Shown one piece after another: positions 36,323-44,941 of a stretch of DNA of 64,000 bases; the first letter of the stretch is position 1; each line of letters opens with the position of its first letter. Source of the stretch: a virus; IMG/VR virus record IMGVR_UViG_3300029922_000015, positions 1 to 64,000 of that record; one strand, written 5' to 3'. Made by a program: the position numbers and the translations under genes. The notes beneath the pieces were generated by a model. The model made no database searches. It was not told the origin of the DNA and saw only the letters and a program-made list of their open reading frames with translations.

Positions 36323-36970
36323 TTAAATTTCTAATTGCTTTACTAACGGATGAAAAACCTCAAAGGTTTTTTTAATATCTACTAATGCGTCATGCATTTC
36401 ATCGGGATTATAAGCGATTCCCAAATCTCTACACAATTGAGCTAGGTTCGTCTTTAGTCCCTTCTTTCTAACACTTAGGAAGCGATATTGTTGAGCCAAG
36501 AAATCTTCTGTTTCTTTAAATTTAAGCCCTAATTTCCAGCAAACCGCTAATGCACGAACATCGATAATCCTATCAATATAAGAATAGTCTATAGAGTTTC
36601 CGAAGTTTTCGCGCCACATACTATGAATGTAAACATCAAAATTCAACAGATTTTGTCCTACGATAATATACTCTTCATTATACAAATCCTTATCAAACAA
36701 ATCTAATATTTCTTTAGGGTCTTGTCCGTAAAGCTCAATATTTCTAGGGTCGAATCTTGTTGCAGCCGCCGCCCCCGGTGAGATGTAAAAATCAGGCCAT
36801 CTAAGATAATAATTATTCTTTTTGATGATTTCAGTTCCTTGACATATCAACCACGAGACTTGCCAAGGTCTGTTATACCCCATTGCTAAATTAAGACACG
36901 AAGTTTCCAAATCGGGAACCATGAACTTCTTTTTCGAGAAGTTATATTTAAGGGATTCAGAGCCTATCAT
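36323..36970 (-). CDS. DnaQ-like 3'-5' exonuclease (proofreading candidate)
   Basis: A 215-residue DEDDh exonuclease. Exo I is VPDLETS (Asp and Glu near 19-21), Exo II is VGQNLLNFDVYIHS (Asp near 109) and Exo III is HDALVDI (His and Asp near 193-197). This is the family of the Pol III epsilon subunit. It starts by ATGA overlap with the preceding gene and ends 1 nt before the polymerase core, strongly suggesting it proofreads for that polymerase. Confidence 0.88.
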   Translation of the reverse strand: MIGSESLKYNFSKKKFMVPDLETSCLNLAMGYNRPWQVSWLICQGTEIIKKNNYYLRWPDFYISPGAAAATRFDPRNIELYGQDPKEILDLFDKDLYNEEYIIVGQNLLNFDVYIHSMWRENFGNSIDYSYIDRIIDVRALAVCWKLGLKFKETEDFLAQQYRFLSVRKKGLKTNLAQLCRDLGIAYNPDEMHDALVDIKKTFEVFHPLVKQLEI

Positions 36971-37287
36971 TTCGATCTTTCGTACTTTTTCTTTAGTCGA
37001 TCCAATTCTTTAAGTTCTCGTTTTTGTATAGAAGCTTCTATTTTGAGACGCTGACTTTCTTCTTTAGCCTCTTTTTTTAGTCGTCTTTCATATTCCTTAT
37101 CTGTTTCTTCTCGTATTTCTCGGCACTCTAATCCATCATTTCCAGCGTATATGATAGTAGAAAAAATACCATTTTCTCGCATATCTTTAGCTATAGCTTC
37201 TAGATTCTCAGGCGTATAGTTAGTCCAATCATTAAATAAACCAGACTGGATTTCTATTTGTTTTTTAGGGGACAATTCTTCGCTCAT
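36967..37287 (-). CDS. Coiled-coil hypothetical protein between the polymerase fragments
   Basis: A 106-residue protein. Residues 55-106 are almost all Lys, Glu, Arg and Leu and should form a long helix or coiled coil (EYERRLKKEAKEESQRLK). The first half is a small acidic region (QSGLFNDWTNYTPENLEAIA). It abuts the PHP gene and overlaps the exonuclease gene. A linker bridging PHP, exonuclease and polymerase is an attractive but untested idea. Confidence 0.6.
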   Translation of the reverse strand: MSEELSPKKQIEIQSGLFNDWTNYTPENLEAIAKDMRENGIFSTIIYAGNDGLECREIREETDKEYERRLKKEAKEESQRLKIEASIQKRELKELDRLKKKYERSK

Positions 37288-38040
37288 TTATTTTCCTTGT
37301 TCTAGATAACTTTCAAAACAAAACTCGCGGCTTGCAAAATGTTCTTGGTTCGGTGAGTCCCACGTAGCTTTGCGCCCCGGCCCTCCGCCGATACATTTCA
37401 TCGTCATAAACGCCGGGAAGTCTTTCTTCAAATAATAGTAAATCGATCTTACTTCTTCCGCCCCCACTTTAAGCTTATCAATTCCGCGTTGAATAATAGG
37501 ATCAAAAGGCAAATTACTTTTCTCTTTAAAGAAAGTTGGGTTGAATCTTTCATAATTGAAAAGACAAGTAGAAAACTTTAATAGATTGTTAGCTAAGAAC
37601 GATCCATAAAACGGTATGGATACAGCCAAATTCGGGGTTAGATACTTAGAAAGATAGCTCTCATCAATTCTAGGAATGTAATAAAATCCATTGGTGTTCG
37701 CGCTCGTTACTAATTTGCACAAATCTGGATATCCCTCGGAATTTAAAAGCCAAACTATAATATTGTGTTCAGTCTTAAAACTTTCCTCATCTTTAGTTTC
37801 CTGATTAGCCACCATAGTAAGCTTGATTCCAAATCGCAAATTAACGTCGCTCTTTTTAGCAGAATTTGTAGCTTGAAGAAAACCCGTCATGGATTTTTCC
37901 ACAAGAAATATATCCTTTAAATCGTGTTTTTTCGCGATACTGAAAACACTAACCGGAGAATTATCTTTAATTTCCTCGGCGGGTTCGAGCGTCAAGATGG
38001 AGGAGTTTAATGAGAAATGGGAAGTGAATAGAGGTAACAT
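37288..38040 (-). CDS. Separate, degenerate PHP domain of DNA polymerase III alpha
   Basis: A 250-residue protein aligning with the N-terminal PHP region of DnaE: LKDIFLVEKSMTGFLQATNS, LRFGIKLTMV, then LLNSEGYPDLCKLVTSANTN and GFYYIPRID. The usual HxH metal-binding start (HLRVHS in E. coli) is mostly lost, so it is probably a structural rather than a nuclease module. It ends about where the core protein begins, with two genes inserted between. Its ATG follows the dCMP deaminase stop closely. Confidence 0.75.
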   Translation of the reverse strand: MLPLFTSHFSLNSSILTLEPAEEIKDNSPVSVFSIAKKHDLKDIFLVEKSMTGFLQATNSAKKSDVNLRFGIKLTMVANQETKDEESFKTEHNIIVWLLNSEGYPDLCKLVTSANTNGFYYIPRIDESYLSKYLTPNLAVSIPFYGSFLANNLLKFSTCLFNYERFNPTFFKEKSNLPFDPIIQRGIDKLKVGAEEVRSIYYYLKKDFPAFMTMKCIGGGPGRKATWDSPNQEHFASREFCFESYLEQGK

Positions 38041-38046
38041 AGAAGA

Positions 38047-38499
38047 TTATAAGCTTTTAGCCTTTTTGTCCTTTTGAGGAAATCTTTCCAACTCTATCCC
38101 AACTTCTTTCGCCATTTTTTCTGTATCTTGCACGCTTCCATAAGTCTCAGAGGAATAAAACTCATCATAAATAATCTTCTTAACCCCATGCGCGGCACAA
38201 GTGATTAGGCAATTGGTGCAAGGCACCATAGTACAAACCAAAGTATTAATCGAATGGCGCGGAGCGCGGAGCAACGCATTTAATTCGGCATGAACAACGT
38301 ATTTTCTTCTTCCGTCCCTGTCTTCCCAATTAATTTCAACTCCCGGCGGCGCTCCGTTATATCCGTTAGAAACATAAGAGCCTTCGGAATCTATAGCTAC
38401 ACAGCCCACTTGTTTGTATGGATCTTCGCTGCGATTGGCGATTTGATAAGCAATCGCCATCGCATTTTCAATAAAAGTTGGTCTGGTTCTTTTCGTCAT
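38047..38499 (-). CDS. Deoxycytidylate (dCMP) deaminase
   Basis: A 150-residue zinc deaminase. The HAELNA motif (about 70) supplies the zinc His and catalytic Glu, and PCTNCLITC (about 93) the two zinc Cys. NGYNGAPPGVE upstream matches the dCMP-binding part of the family. It turns dCMP into dUMP, the substrate of the ThyX encoded at 51854-52600. TATAAT lies 5 nt before the ATG, with no ribosome binding site between. Confidence 0.92.
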   Translation of the reverse strand: MTKRTRPTFIENAMAIAYQIANRSEDPYKQVGCVAIDSEGSYVSNGYNGAPPGVEINWEDRDGRRKYVVHAELNALLRAPRHSINTLVCTMVPCTNCLITCAAHGVKKIIYDEFYSSETYGSVQDTEKMAKEVGIELERFPQKDKKAKSL

Positions 38500-38504
38500 A
38501 GATC

Positions 38505-38510
38505 ATTATA
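38505..38510 (-). promoter_or_regulatory. -10 box (TATAAT) 5 nt before the dCMP deaminase start
   Basis: Perfect TATAAT on the minus strand, then 5 nt, then ATG 38499. A weak -35 (TAGAAA) lies 17 nt upstream. It would drive the deaminase and the polymerase genes after it. Confidence 0.55.
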
Positions 38511-38530
38511 TCATTCTACCAAAGTTTTTT

Positions 38531-39472
38531 CTATTCTAAAAAATCATTTGCCGCATCTTTTTCTCTTGACCTGTCAAAACGTGGGCATCCTTTGTATAAC
38601 TTTTTTATAGCCGAATACCCTTCTTGAAGATCAAGAGGGGGCTGAAAAACAGCCGAGACGAATTCACCGGATTGATCGACAATGTGATAATACTCAAACC
38701 CATCCATGTAAGGACATTTCCACGTTTTGCCAGCCTTGCACAACCAAGATTTATGTCTATCGTCGGCGGCGAAATTAGAATAGGCGGAAATCTCATCCAT
38801 ATCGGCCATAATCTTAATTATGTAGTTTGCCCAACTGGAAAATCCTTCTATTTGATTCTCGGTATAGGAATGCTCTTGAACCGGATTCCGAGGAAAACGT
38901 AGAAAAACAAATCTAAATTCATAGCTCTTTTTTCCCGGAAAGAGTTTGCGAACCGCCCAAAGATAAAGCATAGCCTGAATGTTCGCTTCTTTATCTTCCC
39001 CTGAAAACTTTTGCTTGCTGCTTTTATAGTCTTGAATGATGATCTTATCTTTGAAAACTCCAATTTTATCGATAGTTCCGGTGACTTTGATACCGTCTAG
39101 GTCAATTTCGAATTGTTCTTCGGTTCTTATTTCGGGAGCGCCACTACAAAAATAGTCAGCATTCAAACCAACTAAAACCCAAGACTCTATTTCTTTTAAA
39201 GTAACGTGATCGTCCAATCCGGCCTTTTTTAAATTCTTTCGAACTAAACGATAAACCGAAGGAACTGCCGCGATTGTCTTTTTTTGTAAAATTTGATTGA
39301 CATAATCGTATCTATCAATAAGCAATTCTAAAATAAGGTGAACCAGAGTTCCTTTCGGAAGGGCAATATGAAGCTTCTGAGGAACTAACTCGATATAACT
39401 CTGGTAAAACAAATACGCACAATTCATGTACGTCTTGATTGTAGAAGCGGAAATTCGGACTTGCTTAGACAT
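38531..39472 (-). CDS. RecB/Cas4-family PD-(D/E)XK nuclease
   Basis: A 313-residue protein from ATG 39472 (MSKQVRISASTIKTYMNC), which overlaps the primase stop. The longer frame from 39556 would lie within the primase gene. ISASTIKTYMNCAYLFYQSY is the typical RecB-nuclease opening. The catalytic core includes a Glu-containing strand and IIQDYKSSKQ (D-x-K near residue 160). Only one N-terminal Cys is clear, and the C-terminal part has a few more (CKAGKTWKCPY), so an iron-sulphur cluster is possible but unproved. Likely roles are DNA end processing or recombination. Confidence 0.8.
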   Translation of the reverse strand: MSKQVRISASTIKTYMNCAYLFYQSYIELVPQKLHIALPKGTLVHLILELLIDRYDYVNQILQKKTIAAVPSVYRLVRKNLKKAGLDDHVTLKEIESWVLVGLNADYFCSGAPEIRTEEQFEIDLDGIKVTGTIDKIGVFKDKIIIQDYKSSKQKFSGEDKEANIQAMLYLWAVRKLFPGKKSYEFRFVFLRFPRNPVQEHSYTENQIEGFSSWANYIIKIMADMDEISAYSNFAADDRHKSWLCKAGKTWKCPYMDGFEYYHIVDQSGEFVSAVFQPPLDLQEGYSAIKKLYKGCPRFDRSREKDAANDFLE

Positions 39473-40367
39473 TAAAAAACCCTCGAATTTGATCTTTGGA
39501 GCAGTCACCAAAATCGTTCTTACCGTTCGGCGGAACGATAATTCGAACATCATCAAAAAAGGATTGGGCTTTCTTCTTTATTTCCGCCGCTCCTTCTTGC
39601 CCCCAATTCTTTCTGGATTCCTCATCGTTATTAAGCCCGATTTTGATAGTTTTGACATTTAAACCAATTAATTGCTTAAGAATTTCTTTAGAAATTGATT
39701 TACCGAAAATACAAATTGCGTTCATTATTCCGGCATCGTATAAAGCCAAAATATCCCCGATACTTTCGACTAAAATTACTTCTCGCTTTTCTATTATTGA
39801 TTGTCTAACTTCTGGAAGATGCAGAGGGAACGTAAAATGGTCTTTACGGCCCACGATGAGCCATTTGGGTAGATCGGAGCCTTCTTGGATCAAACGCCCC
39901 GCAAAACCGATAATAGACCCCGCTGCGTCGCGAATAGGAAAGACTAAGCGGTTCTTAAGCTTGGCATTCGTCGCCAAACCCATTTTAAAGGTCTTTAGAG
40001 TTTCTTTGCTAATTCCTCTATTTGTATAAAAATCGTAATAAGGGATTAGTTTATTAAGTAATGACTCATCGTATTTCTTAATTTGCATTAGTCTTAAATC
40101 TACTTTGGGAACTACCGCAACTTCGTATTCGCCCTCCGAATACTTTTTAACTGACTCTTTATTCCCTTCTAAAGCTAAGAAAAGAAAATCCTTCCAACTG
40201 CCCTTATCCCCCGAAACAAAATCAATAAAATATCCCGTATCTCGATTTATCGAAACCGAATTTGCGGAATTTCCCGACCTATATAAGGCTTTAACTCGGA
40301 AAAAGTTACCAGAAATTGTAGGAGAATAGCCAAGGTTAAGTAGGACTTCATGTATTCTGTTATTCAT
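39465..40367 (-). CDS. DnaG-type primase without zinc-binding cysteines
   Basis: A 300-residue primase. Residues 1-65 follow the CHC2-type pattern of phage primases (NFFRVKALYRSGN, GYFIDFVSGDKGSWKDFL), but no Cys ligands are present. The catalytic part has FKMGLATNAKLKNRLVFPIR and the TOPRIM segment VILVESIGDILALYDAGI with its conserved Glu. It overlaps the helicase gene upstream and the nuclease gene downstream. It makes RNA primers and probably docks on the DnaB-like helicase. Confidence 0.85.
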   Translation of the reverse strand: MNNRIHEVLLNLGYSPTISGNFFRVKALYRSGNSANSVSINRDTGYFIDFVSGDKGSWKDFLFLALEGNKESVKKYSEGEYEVAVVPKVDLRLMQIKKYDESLLNKLIPYYDFYTNRGISKETLKTFKMGLATNAKLKNRLVFPIRDAAGSIIGFAGRLIQEGSDLPKWLIVGRKDHFTFPLHLPEVRQSIIEKREVILVESIGDILALYDAGIMNAICIFGKSISKEILKQLIGLNVKTIKIGLNNDEESRKNWGQEGAAEIKKKAQSFFDDVRIIVPPNGKNDFGDCSKDQIRGFFNV

Positions 40368-41892
40368 CGGCTGCTGCGGCTGTCATTTCGGGCTCTTCTG
40401 TATAAAAATCTCTTACCTTACCAGCGTTTTCTACGGTAAGAGTTGGTTTACTAACCATATCACGAAGCGAGGATCGTTCTCCTACGGCAAAATTACAAAC
40501 GTTGAAGTTAATATAATTTTGTCGATATATTGGTCTTTTGCCTTCCTCTTCTATCTTAACCCAATCTAAATGCCCCTGAGAGCTTCTTCCTTGGAATCGA
40601 CCCTTCAAAGTAATAAGTAAATGAGTTCCAAACTGAGTACCATCTCGGTCAATTTCCGCGAAAGTCTTTCGTCTAAAAATTCCAAGGTAACTACAAAACC
40701 ATTTAATACGATCTGACAAAGCAATAATGGAATCATCGTCCGTTGCTTCTTCGCCGTGTTTATTAACGCCCGTTCTATTTACCTGAACCGCCGTTAACAA
40801 TGGAGCGCCAATCTTTGTAACAGCTTCCTTTAGTTTATTTACCTTTTCTCCGATAATCTGATACTCTTTGTTATCATTCGATACGCGCTCGCCTGTGATT
40901 TTTAAATAATCGTAAACAACGATAGCTTGAGTGTCCGCGCCTAATCTTTGGCAATAAGAATAATACCAGCGACGAATAATTGAAATGATTTCATCTACGC
41001 TTACGTTCGCAACGTAACGATGGTAGAAATTCGGCGCTCGATCCTCTTTAATCGTCTTCATCGCAGCCATTACTTTAGCGTGCATTTCCTTATTTTTTAT
41101 CCATTGTCCGGTATCTAAATACCACATTGGAACATCGCACATCGTAGCGGCCATGCGAAGAATGATATCATTCGTCTCCATTTCAGTGTCGAGATAAAGA
41201 ACTTTGATTTTCTTATTACCCCAAGCCATTTGATTAGCAAGATAATTCAACAGCGTTGATTTTCCCTCACCCGCTCGACTAGCCCAAACGTAAACATTGC
41301 CCGGTCTAAGACCTCCAAAATAACGATTGAATACTGGAAATGGAGTAGAAATACCCATTTCTTCTGTCGGATTACTCGCTCTTTCCATGAGCAAGCCCTC
41401 CATTTGAGTATAAATATCTATAACATCTTGATGTCTAGTATCATACAAATCTAGATGTTTATTATAAATTCCATCGACTAAACTAATAATCTTAGGAGCG
41501 GAAAGGTCTAGATTGGATCGGATGGCTTCTCGAATATCTTTAACCGTGGAATCCAAACCACGGCAAATGCTTAATTTCTTTAGTTCTTGAAAGAGTGGAA
41601 AGATCGCCGTTTCATTAATCTGAATTAATTCCAAGGCGTCGAGATATTCGTAAATATCAAAATCCTCTTTGATGACAACGCCAATTCTACGAATCTTTTC
41701 GGAAATTAGAATCTTATTTGGCGTCTCTCCGTTTTGGATGATACCTCGAATAACAGTAAAAATTATCCGATGAATTTCTAGGGAAAAGTCCTCGGCGTTT
41801 ATTTCTGAGGGTAAATCGGTGACAACTTTGGGAAAATGAAGAAGAGAACAAATACAGTTCTTTTCTATCTCAAGAGAGGAAAGATCGGCCAT
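40360..41892 (-). CDS. dnaB: DnaB-type replicative helicase
   Basis: A 510-residue helicase. The N-terminal domain is recognisable from ICSLLHFPKVVTDLPSEI. The RecA-like domain has Walker A in ASRAGEGKSTLLNYLANQMA (about 205-225), a Walker B-like strand IVVYDYLKI, and the LLTAVQVNRTG segment. It unwinds phage DNA as a hexamer. Its stop overlaps the primase start. TACAAT lies 5 nt before its ATG, so a promoter may serve helicase, primase and nuclease together. Confidence 0.93.
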   Translation of the reverse strand: MADLSSLEIEKNCICSLLHFPKVVTDLPSEINAEDFSLEIHRIIFTVIRGIIQNGETPNKILISEKIRRIGVVIKEDFDIYEYLDALELIQINETAIFPLFQELKKLSICRGLDSTVKDIREAIRSNLDLSAPKIISLVDGIYNKHLDLYDTRHQDVIDIYTQMEGLLMERASNPTEEMGISTPFPVFNRYFGGLRPGNVYVWASRAGEGKSTLLNYLANQMAWGNKKIKVLYLDTEMETNDIILRMAATMCDVPMWYLDTGQWIKNKEMHAKVMAAMKTIKEDRAPNFYHRYVANVSVDEIISIIRRWYYSYCQRLGADTQAIVVYDYLKITGERVSNDNKEYQIIGEKVNKLKEAVTKIGAPLLTAVQVNRTGVNKHGEEATDDDSIIALSDRIKWFCSYLGIFRRKTFAEIDRDGTQFGTHLLITLKGRFQGRSSQGHLDWVKIEEEGKRPIYRQNYINFNVCNFAVGERSSLRDMVSKPTLTVENAGKVRDFYTEEPEMTAAAADE

Positions 41893-41897
41893 AATAA

Positions 41898-41903
41898 ATT
41901 GTA
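41898..41903 (-). promoter_or_regulatory. -10 box (TACAAT) 5 nt before the helicase start
   Basis: Minus-strand TACAAT, 5 nt, ATG 41892. It has the same spacing as the TATAAT boxes elsewhere and no ribosome binding site. Confidence 0.45.
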
Positions 41904-41932
41904 GGGAAAAAACGAGGAAAAATCTACTTTCT

Positions 41933-42196
41933 TTAATCCTCTTCCTCTAATTGTTTAGGAGGGGGCGGAGGATTGATCGACTGAGACATCTTATCGTGCT
42001 GCATGTCTCTAATCGCTACATTCCACAAGCGAGCAAAACTTTGTAAGGCTAGGGCGGACATATCGCTATCATAACAATGAAATGCTTCTGGTGAACCGTG
42101 AGGATTCATTACGAAAAGAATGAATCCAGCAGGAGAATATTCTCCGATTTGATTTATTACTTGTTGAGGGACACAATGTTGTTGCTCTTCGCTCAT
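41933..42196 (-). CDS. Hypothetical protein with a proline-rich acidic tail (87 aa)
   Basis: An 87-residue protein of unknown family. The core (YSPAGFILFVMNPHGSPEAF) is a hydrophobic strand followed by a turn, and the tail is SINPPPPPKQLEEED. It lies between the helicase and the endonuclease genes and is probably transcribed with them. It could be a small replication accessory protein, though nothing in the sequence shows that. Confidence 0.5.
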   Translation of the reverse strand: MSEEQQHCVPQQVINQIGEYSPAGFILFVMNPHGSPEAFHCYDSDMSALALQSFARLWNVAIRDMQHDKMSQSINPPPPPKQLEEED

Positions 42197-42205
42197 TACA
42201 AATAA

Positions 42206-42625
42206 TTACACTAGATCGATATCGAATTTCTCCTTGAAAAATTTTCTGGTTAAAGGTAGGTCATTTGGGAAGATTTCTACGAATTTAAACTCATTACGCT
42301 CGCACCATTCTTCCTTTGCTAAATCGCGTTTCATTTGACTTACCCAAGCATATCTATTTCCTCCGTGAAAATGTTCTGAATAACTATTATGTTGATTTCC
42401 CGAAGCTTCTACGACTATTTTTTTATTAAAATTGATAAGATCGATCCGTAATAACGACTGAGGAATTCTGAATTCTTCACAGACGATATCTTTATTCCAG
42501 TAAGGCTCTATAAATTTTTTTACTTCTTGTTGAAATTTGGAAGGGGATTTACCCGACCATTCTACAATATAAGGTTGGATTTTAACCCACATTAACTTAT
42601 CCGATTTGAATCCTTTTAATTTCAT
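42206..42625 (-). CDS. Vsr/PD-(D/E)XK-type endonuclease, possible homing enzyme
   Basis: A 139-residue protein whose C-terminal 90 residues match small Vsr-like nucleases: LLRIDLINFNKKIVVEASGN (Asp and Glu about 65-77), a His at QHN, then QMKRDLAKEEWCERNEFKFV. Related EDxHD homing enzymes occur beside phage recA genes, and here it sits next to an HNH gene just after recA. The catalytic set is inferred from pattern. DNA repair by a Vsr-like enzyme is an alternative. Confidence 0.65.
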   Translation of the reverse strand: MKLKGFKSDKLMWVKIQPYIVEWSGKSPSKFQQEVKKFIEPYWNKDIVCEEFRIPQSLLRIDLINFNKKIVVEASGNQHNSYSEHFHGGNRYAWVSQMKRDLAKEEWCERNEFKFVEIFPNDLPLTRKFFKEKFDIDLV

Positions 42626-43170
42626 ATGATAGGATTTTTCTTACAAATTAAATAGCATAATCTTATAAAATCTTTTTGACTTAAATCTTGTTTCATATAA
42701 TTTACATCTTTATGAACCCATTGAACGTTACTTAAAATATATCCTTTTGAAGAATCAATACGATCTAAAGAAGCCGTCCCATCATAAGTATCAATCCTAC
42801 TTCTAAAATTAAGTTCAATTCCTGTTAAAGCACATCTTCTCTCTTGTTTAAGAAATAAATCCCATAAATCTTTAATTTTTAATGAAAATTTTATATTTCT
42901 TCGTTTAGCATTATCATAATACGAATTATAAAAGGATTTACTAATTTCTTCGTGCCCTCTCCAGCAAGGATTATTTTTACCTATTTTAATAGCACAAAGA
43001 GAACACTCTTTGCTCTCTCCTCTCCTTAGAAGACTACCGGACACTGTATGGAAATTTCCGCAATCGCATTTACATTTATATATTAAATGGTAATCTTTTG
43101 CCTTACCTTTCAAACTTAAAACTGTTAATTTATTAAATTTTTTTCCTATCATTGAAATGCGTTTGCTCAT
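42622..43170 (-). CDS. HNH homing endonuclease, paralogue of the one at 7070
   Basis: A 182-residue protein from ATG 43170 (MSKRISMIGKKFNKL), chosen because it aligns with the paralogue's start. An upstream ATG at 43179 is possible. It has zinc-knuckle cysteines (CKCDCG, ECSLCAI), then CALTGIELNF and ASLDRIDSSKGYILSNVQWV. The two paralogues share domain order and spacing but differ at many residues, so the duplication or separate acquisition is not recent. It overlaps the Vsr-like gene by ATGA. Confidence 0.87.
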   Translation of the reverse strand: MSKRISMIGKKFNKLTVLSLKGKAKDYHLIYKCKCDCGNFHTVSGSLLRRGESKECSLCAIKIGKNNPCWRGHEEISKSFYNSYYDNAKRRNIKFSLKIKDLWDLFLKQERRCALTGIELNFRSRIDTYDGTASLDRIDSSKGYILSNVQWVHKDVNYMKQDLSQKDFIRLCYLICKKNPII

Positions 43171-43223
43171 AATTAACATTACACATATTGGAAACGATAA
43201 ATTTAAATTTTTTATTTTCTTCT

Positions 43224-44399
43224 TTAAGTTTTGTCGGGTACATTGTCGAATTCAACCACAGGGCTTTCTGCCGCTAGGAACGAGCAAGCGAGATTATAAA
43301 GATAAGTGGTTACGGGTTCATTATTTTCTAAATAATCCTGCACGTTCTTTATCCCTTGAAACTTATCAGGAGTTTCGGGCTGAATTTTTCTCATTTCCGC
43401 AAGCATACTATCTTCAAAATTAAACCAAGCGCCCGATTTAATTAAAAGCTCTTTAGCCAACATGAAGTCGCAAACTTCTAACTCCCTCCAAATAGAAGAA
43501 CCATTCTTTCGTCCGTGTTTAATTGGATAAGTAAGTCTCAAGCCCTTCGTTTCGTTAGAAGATTTCTTGATTTCTACCTTGCATTGATGGCCTAGAATTT
43601 TGTTTTGAATTCTATCGGGCTTCTTTTTCGGGTCTTCAAGGATCAAATCGCCGGGAAATTGAGGAGCATAATCAATAATGTAATCCGACCAGTGTAATAG
43701 GGCGTTTCCCCCTGTAGCAGAAATCGTTCGTGGAACTCCCGCCGCATAAGGATCAATTTTAACGTCTGCCGAAACTTGCGAAATAAAGATTGTTAAGTGA
43801 CCAAATTTAAACAGAGGCAAAGCGGATTGCTGTAAGAACTTCTTAGAAACAACTTGCGGGCCAGCCACCTTGTTACTTTCTTCTAAGTTCTTAAGTTTAT
43901 CTTGTTTAAGAATAACACCATCCACAGAATCTAAAATAAAGCAATATCTGATATGCTCGGGATTATTCTCGATCTGGCCCTGAATCAGTCCAAGAATATT
44001 TTCGTAAATATTACTTTCGTGAATGTAACAAGTACCATTTACCCAATCTTCGGTTGAGCCGGAAACAAAGGTTAAGCCAGAACGTTCGATTGTATCCTGA
44101 GATAATCTTCCTTCTGCCTTAATGTAAATCGCGCGAGAATTAGGAACAGTCTTTAAGAAATTGCGACAGATTTCGAAAGCTTCGGGAGTTTTTCCCGCTT
44201 GATTAAAACCAACCAAACGAATTAAACCGGGGCCGAAGCCTCCATTCAAAACCGAATCTAAGGTAAGAGAACCGCTTGAAACCTTATAGCTTACAGTCTC
44301 TTCGAAGTTATAATGTTCTGCTTTAGTTTCGTTTAGATAGGCTTGCAATCTGTCTTGCGGGGATACGCCTTTTTCTTTTTCAACTTCTTTTTTCGCCAT
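43224..44399 (-). CDS. RecA/UvsX-type recombinase
   Basis: A 391-residue recombinase. Walker A is GFNQAGKT (about 63-70), preceded by SGSLTLDSVLNGGFGPGLIR. Walker B is YCFILDSVDGVI (about 150). The L2 region is in VPRTISATGGNALLHWSDYI. The acidic C-terminal end is typical of the family. It forms filaments on ssDNA for repair and recombination-dependent replication. Its start overlaps the preceding small gene by 20 nt. Two endonuclease genes lie directly downstream. Confidence 0.9.
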   Translation of the reverse strand: MAKKEVEKEKGVSPQDRLQAYLNETKAEHYNFEETVSYKVSSGSLTLDSVLNGGFGPGLIRLVGFNQAGKTPEAFEICRNFLKTVPNSRAIYIKAEGRLSQDTIERSGLTFVSGSTEDWVNGTCYIHESNIYENILGLIQGQIENNPEHIRYCFILDSVDGVILKQDKLKNLEESNKVAGPQVVSKKFLQQSALPLFKFGHLTIFISQVSADVKIDPYAAGVPRTISATGGNALLHWSDYIIDYAPQFPGDLILEDPKKKPDRIQNKILGHQCKVEIKKSSNETKGLRLTYPIKHGRKNGSSIWRELEVCDFMLAKELLIKSGAWFNFEDSMLAEMRKIQPETPDKFQGIKNVQDYLENNEPVTTYLYNLACSFLAAESPVVEFDNVPDKT

Positions 44400-44769
44400 A
44401 ATTTTCTTTCAAAAAATCGATAAGTGATTTGGGTTTTTGGGGTACGGTAACTGAAGCTACGGGTTCCAGTTCTAGATTATATGTTTTTTGCGTTTCTTTC
44501 TCTAATAAAAATCGCGTATGCTGTTCTTTTATATATTCTTTTCCCTTGACACCCGTATAAGCGTACATTGGATAGGGCTTCGGCCACGGAACAAAGTAAT
44601 CTCTCCAAAATTCAATTTCAGGATAAAGCTTCCAAAGTCGATTGAAAGCTAACATGTAGTTTCCCCATTCTTTGCCTTGCGGAACTCCAGAGCATCTTTC
44701 AATCACGAATCGAGCAACTTTTAGTTTCTCAGGATTCTTCTCTTTTTTTGTACTCTTGGCAATTCTCAC
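44380..44769 (-). CDS. Hypothetical protein upstream of recA (129 aa)
   Basis: A 129-residue basic protein with a Trp/Pro-rich middle (WRDYFVPWPKPYPMYAYTGV) and a lysine-rich N-terminus. No known domain is recognised. It overlaps recA at its end and the cysteine-rich gene at its start, so it belongs to the recA operon and may be a DNA-binding accessory protein. Confidence 0.5.
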   Translation of the reverse strand: MRIAKSTKKEKNPEKLKVARFVIERCSGVPQGKEWGNYMLAFNRLWKLYPEIEFWRDYFVPWPKPYPMYAYTGVKGKEYIKEQHTRFLLEKETQKTYNLELEPVASVTVPQKPKSLIDFLKENYGEKRS

Positions 44770-44941
44770 AAATTTGAAAATCGGTAAAAGGGAAAATATC
44801 TAACTTCTCGCAGTAATACGAGGTATAATTCTTAGGCGGGCAATCCCCGCAATGACTACGATCAATCTGACGCACGACGAAATGCTTAGAACGAAAACGG
44901 CAAGTATTATACTTTTCTTTTGCGAGTTTGATGTTTGCCAT
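44729..44941 (-). CDS. Small cysteine-rich (zinc-binding) protein (70 aa)
   Basis: A 70-residue protein with six cysteines: C14, the C-x2-C pair in HCGDCPPKNY, a Cys in YYCEKLD, and the C-x2-C pair in ICENCQEYKK. This suggests a zinc ribbon or knuckle. TAAAAT lies 5 nt before the ATG. The gene starts inside the 3' end of the broken Rmf/CrpP-like frame and overlaps the next gene by 41 nt. Confidence 0.55.
   Translation of the reverse strand: MANIKLAKEKYNTCRFRSKHFVVRQIDRSHCGDCPPKNYTSYYCEKLDIFPFTDFQICENCQEYKKREES

Noticed and set aside
38531-39556. Longer start (39556) for the RecB-family nuclease
   Set aside because: The extra 28 residues lie inside the primase gene and do not resemble the family. 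ATG 39472 overlaps the primase stop as other coupled genes do.
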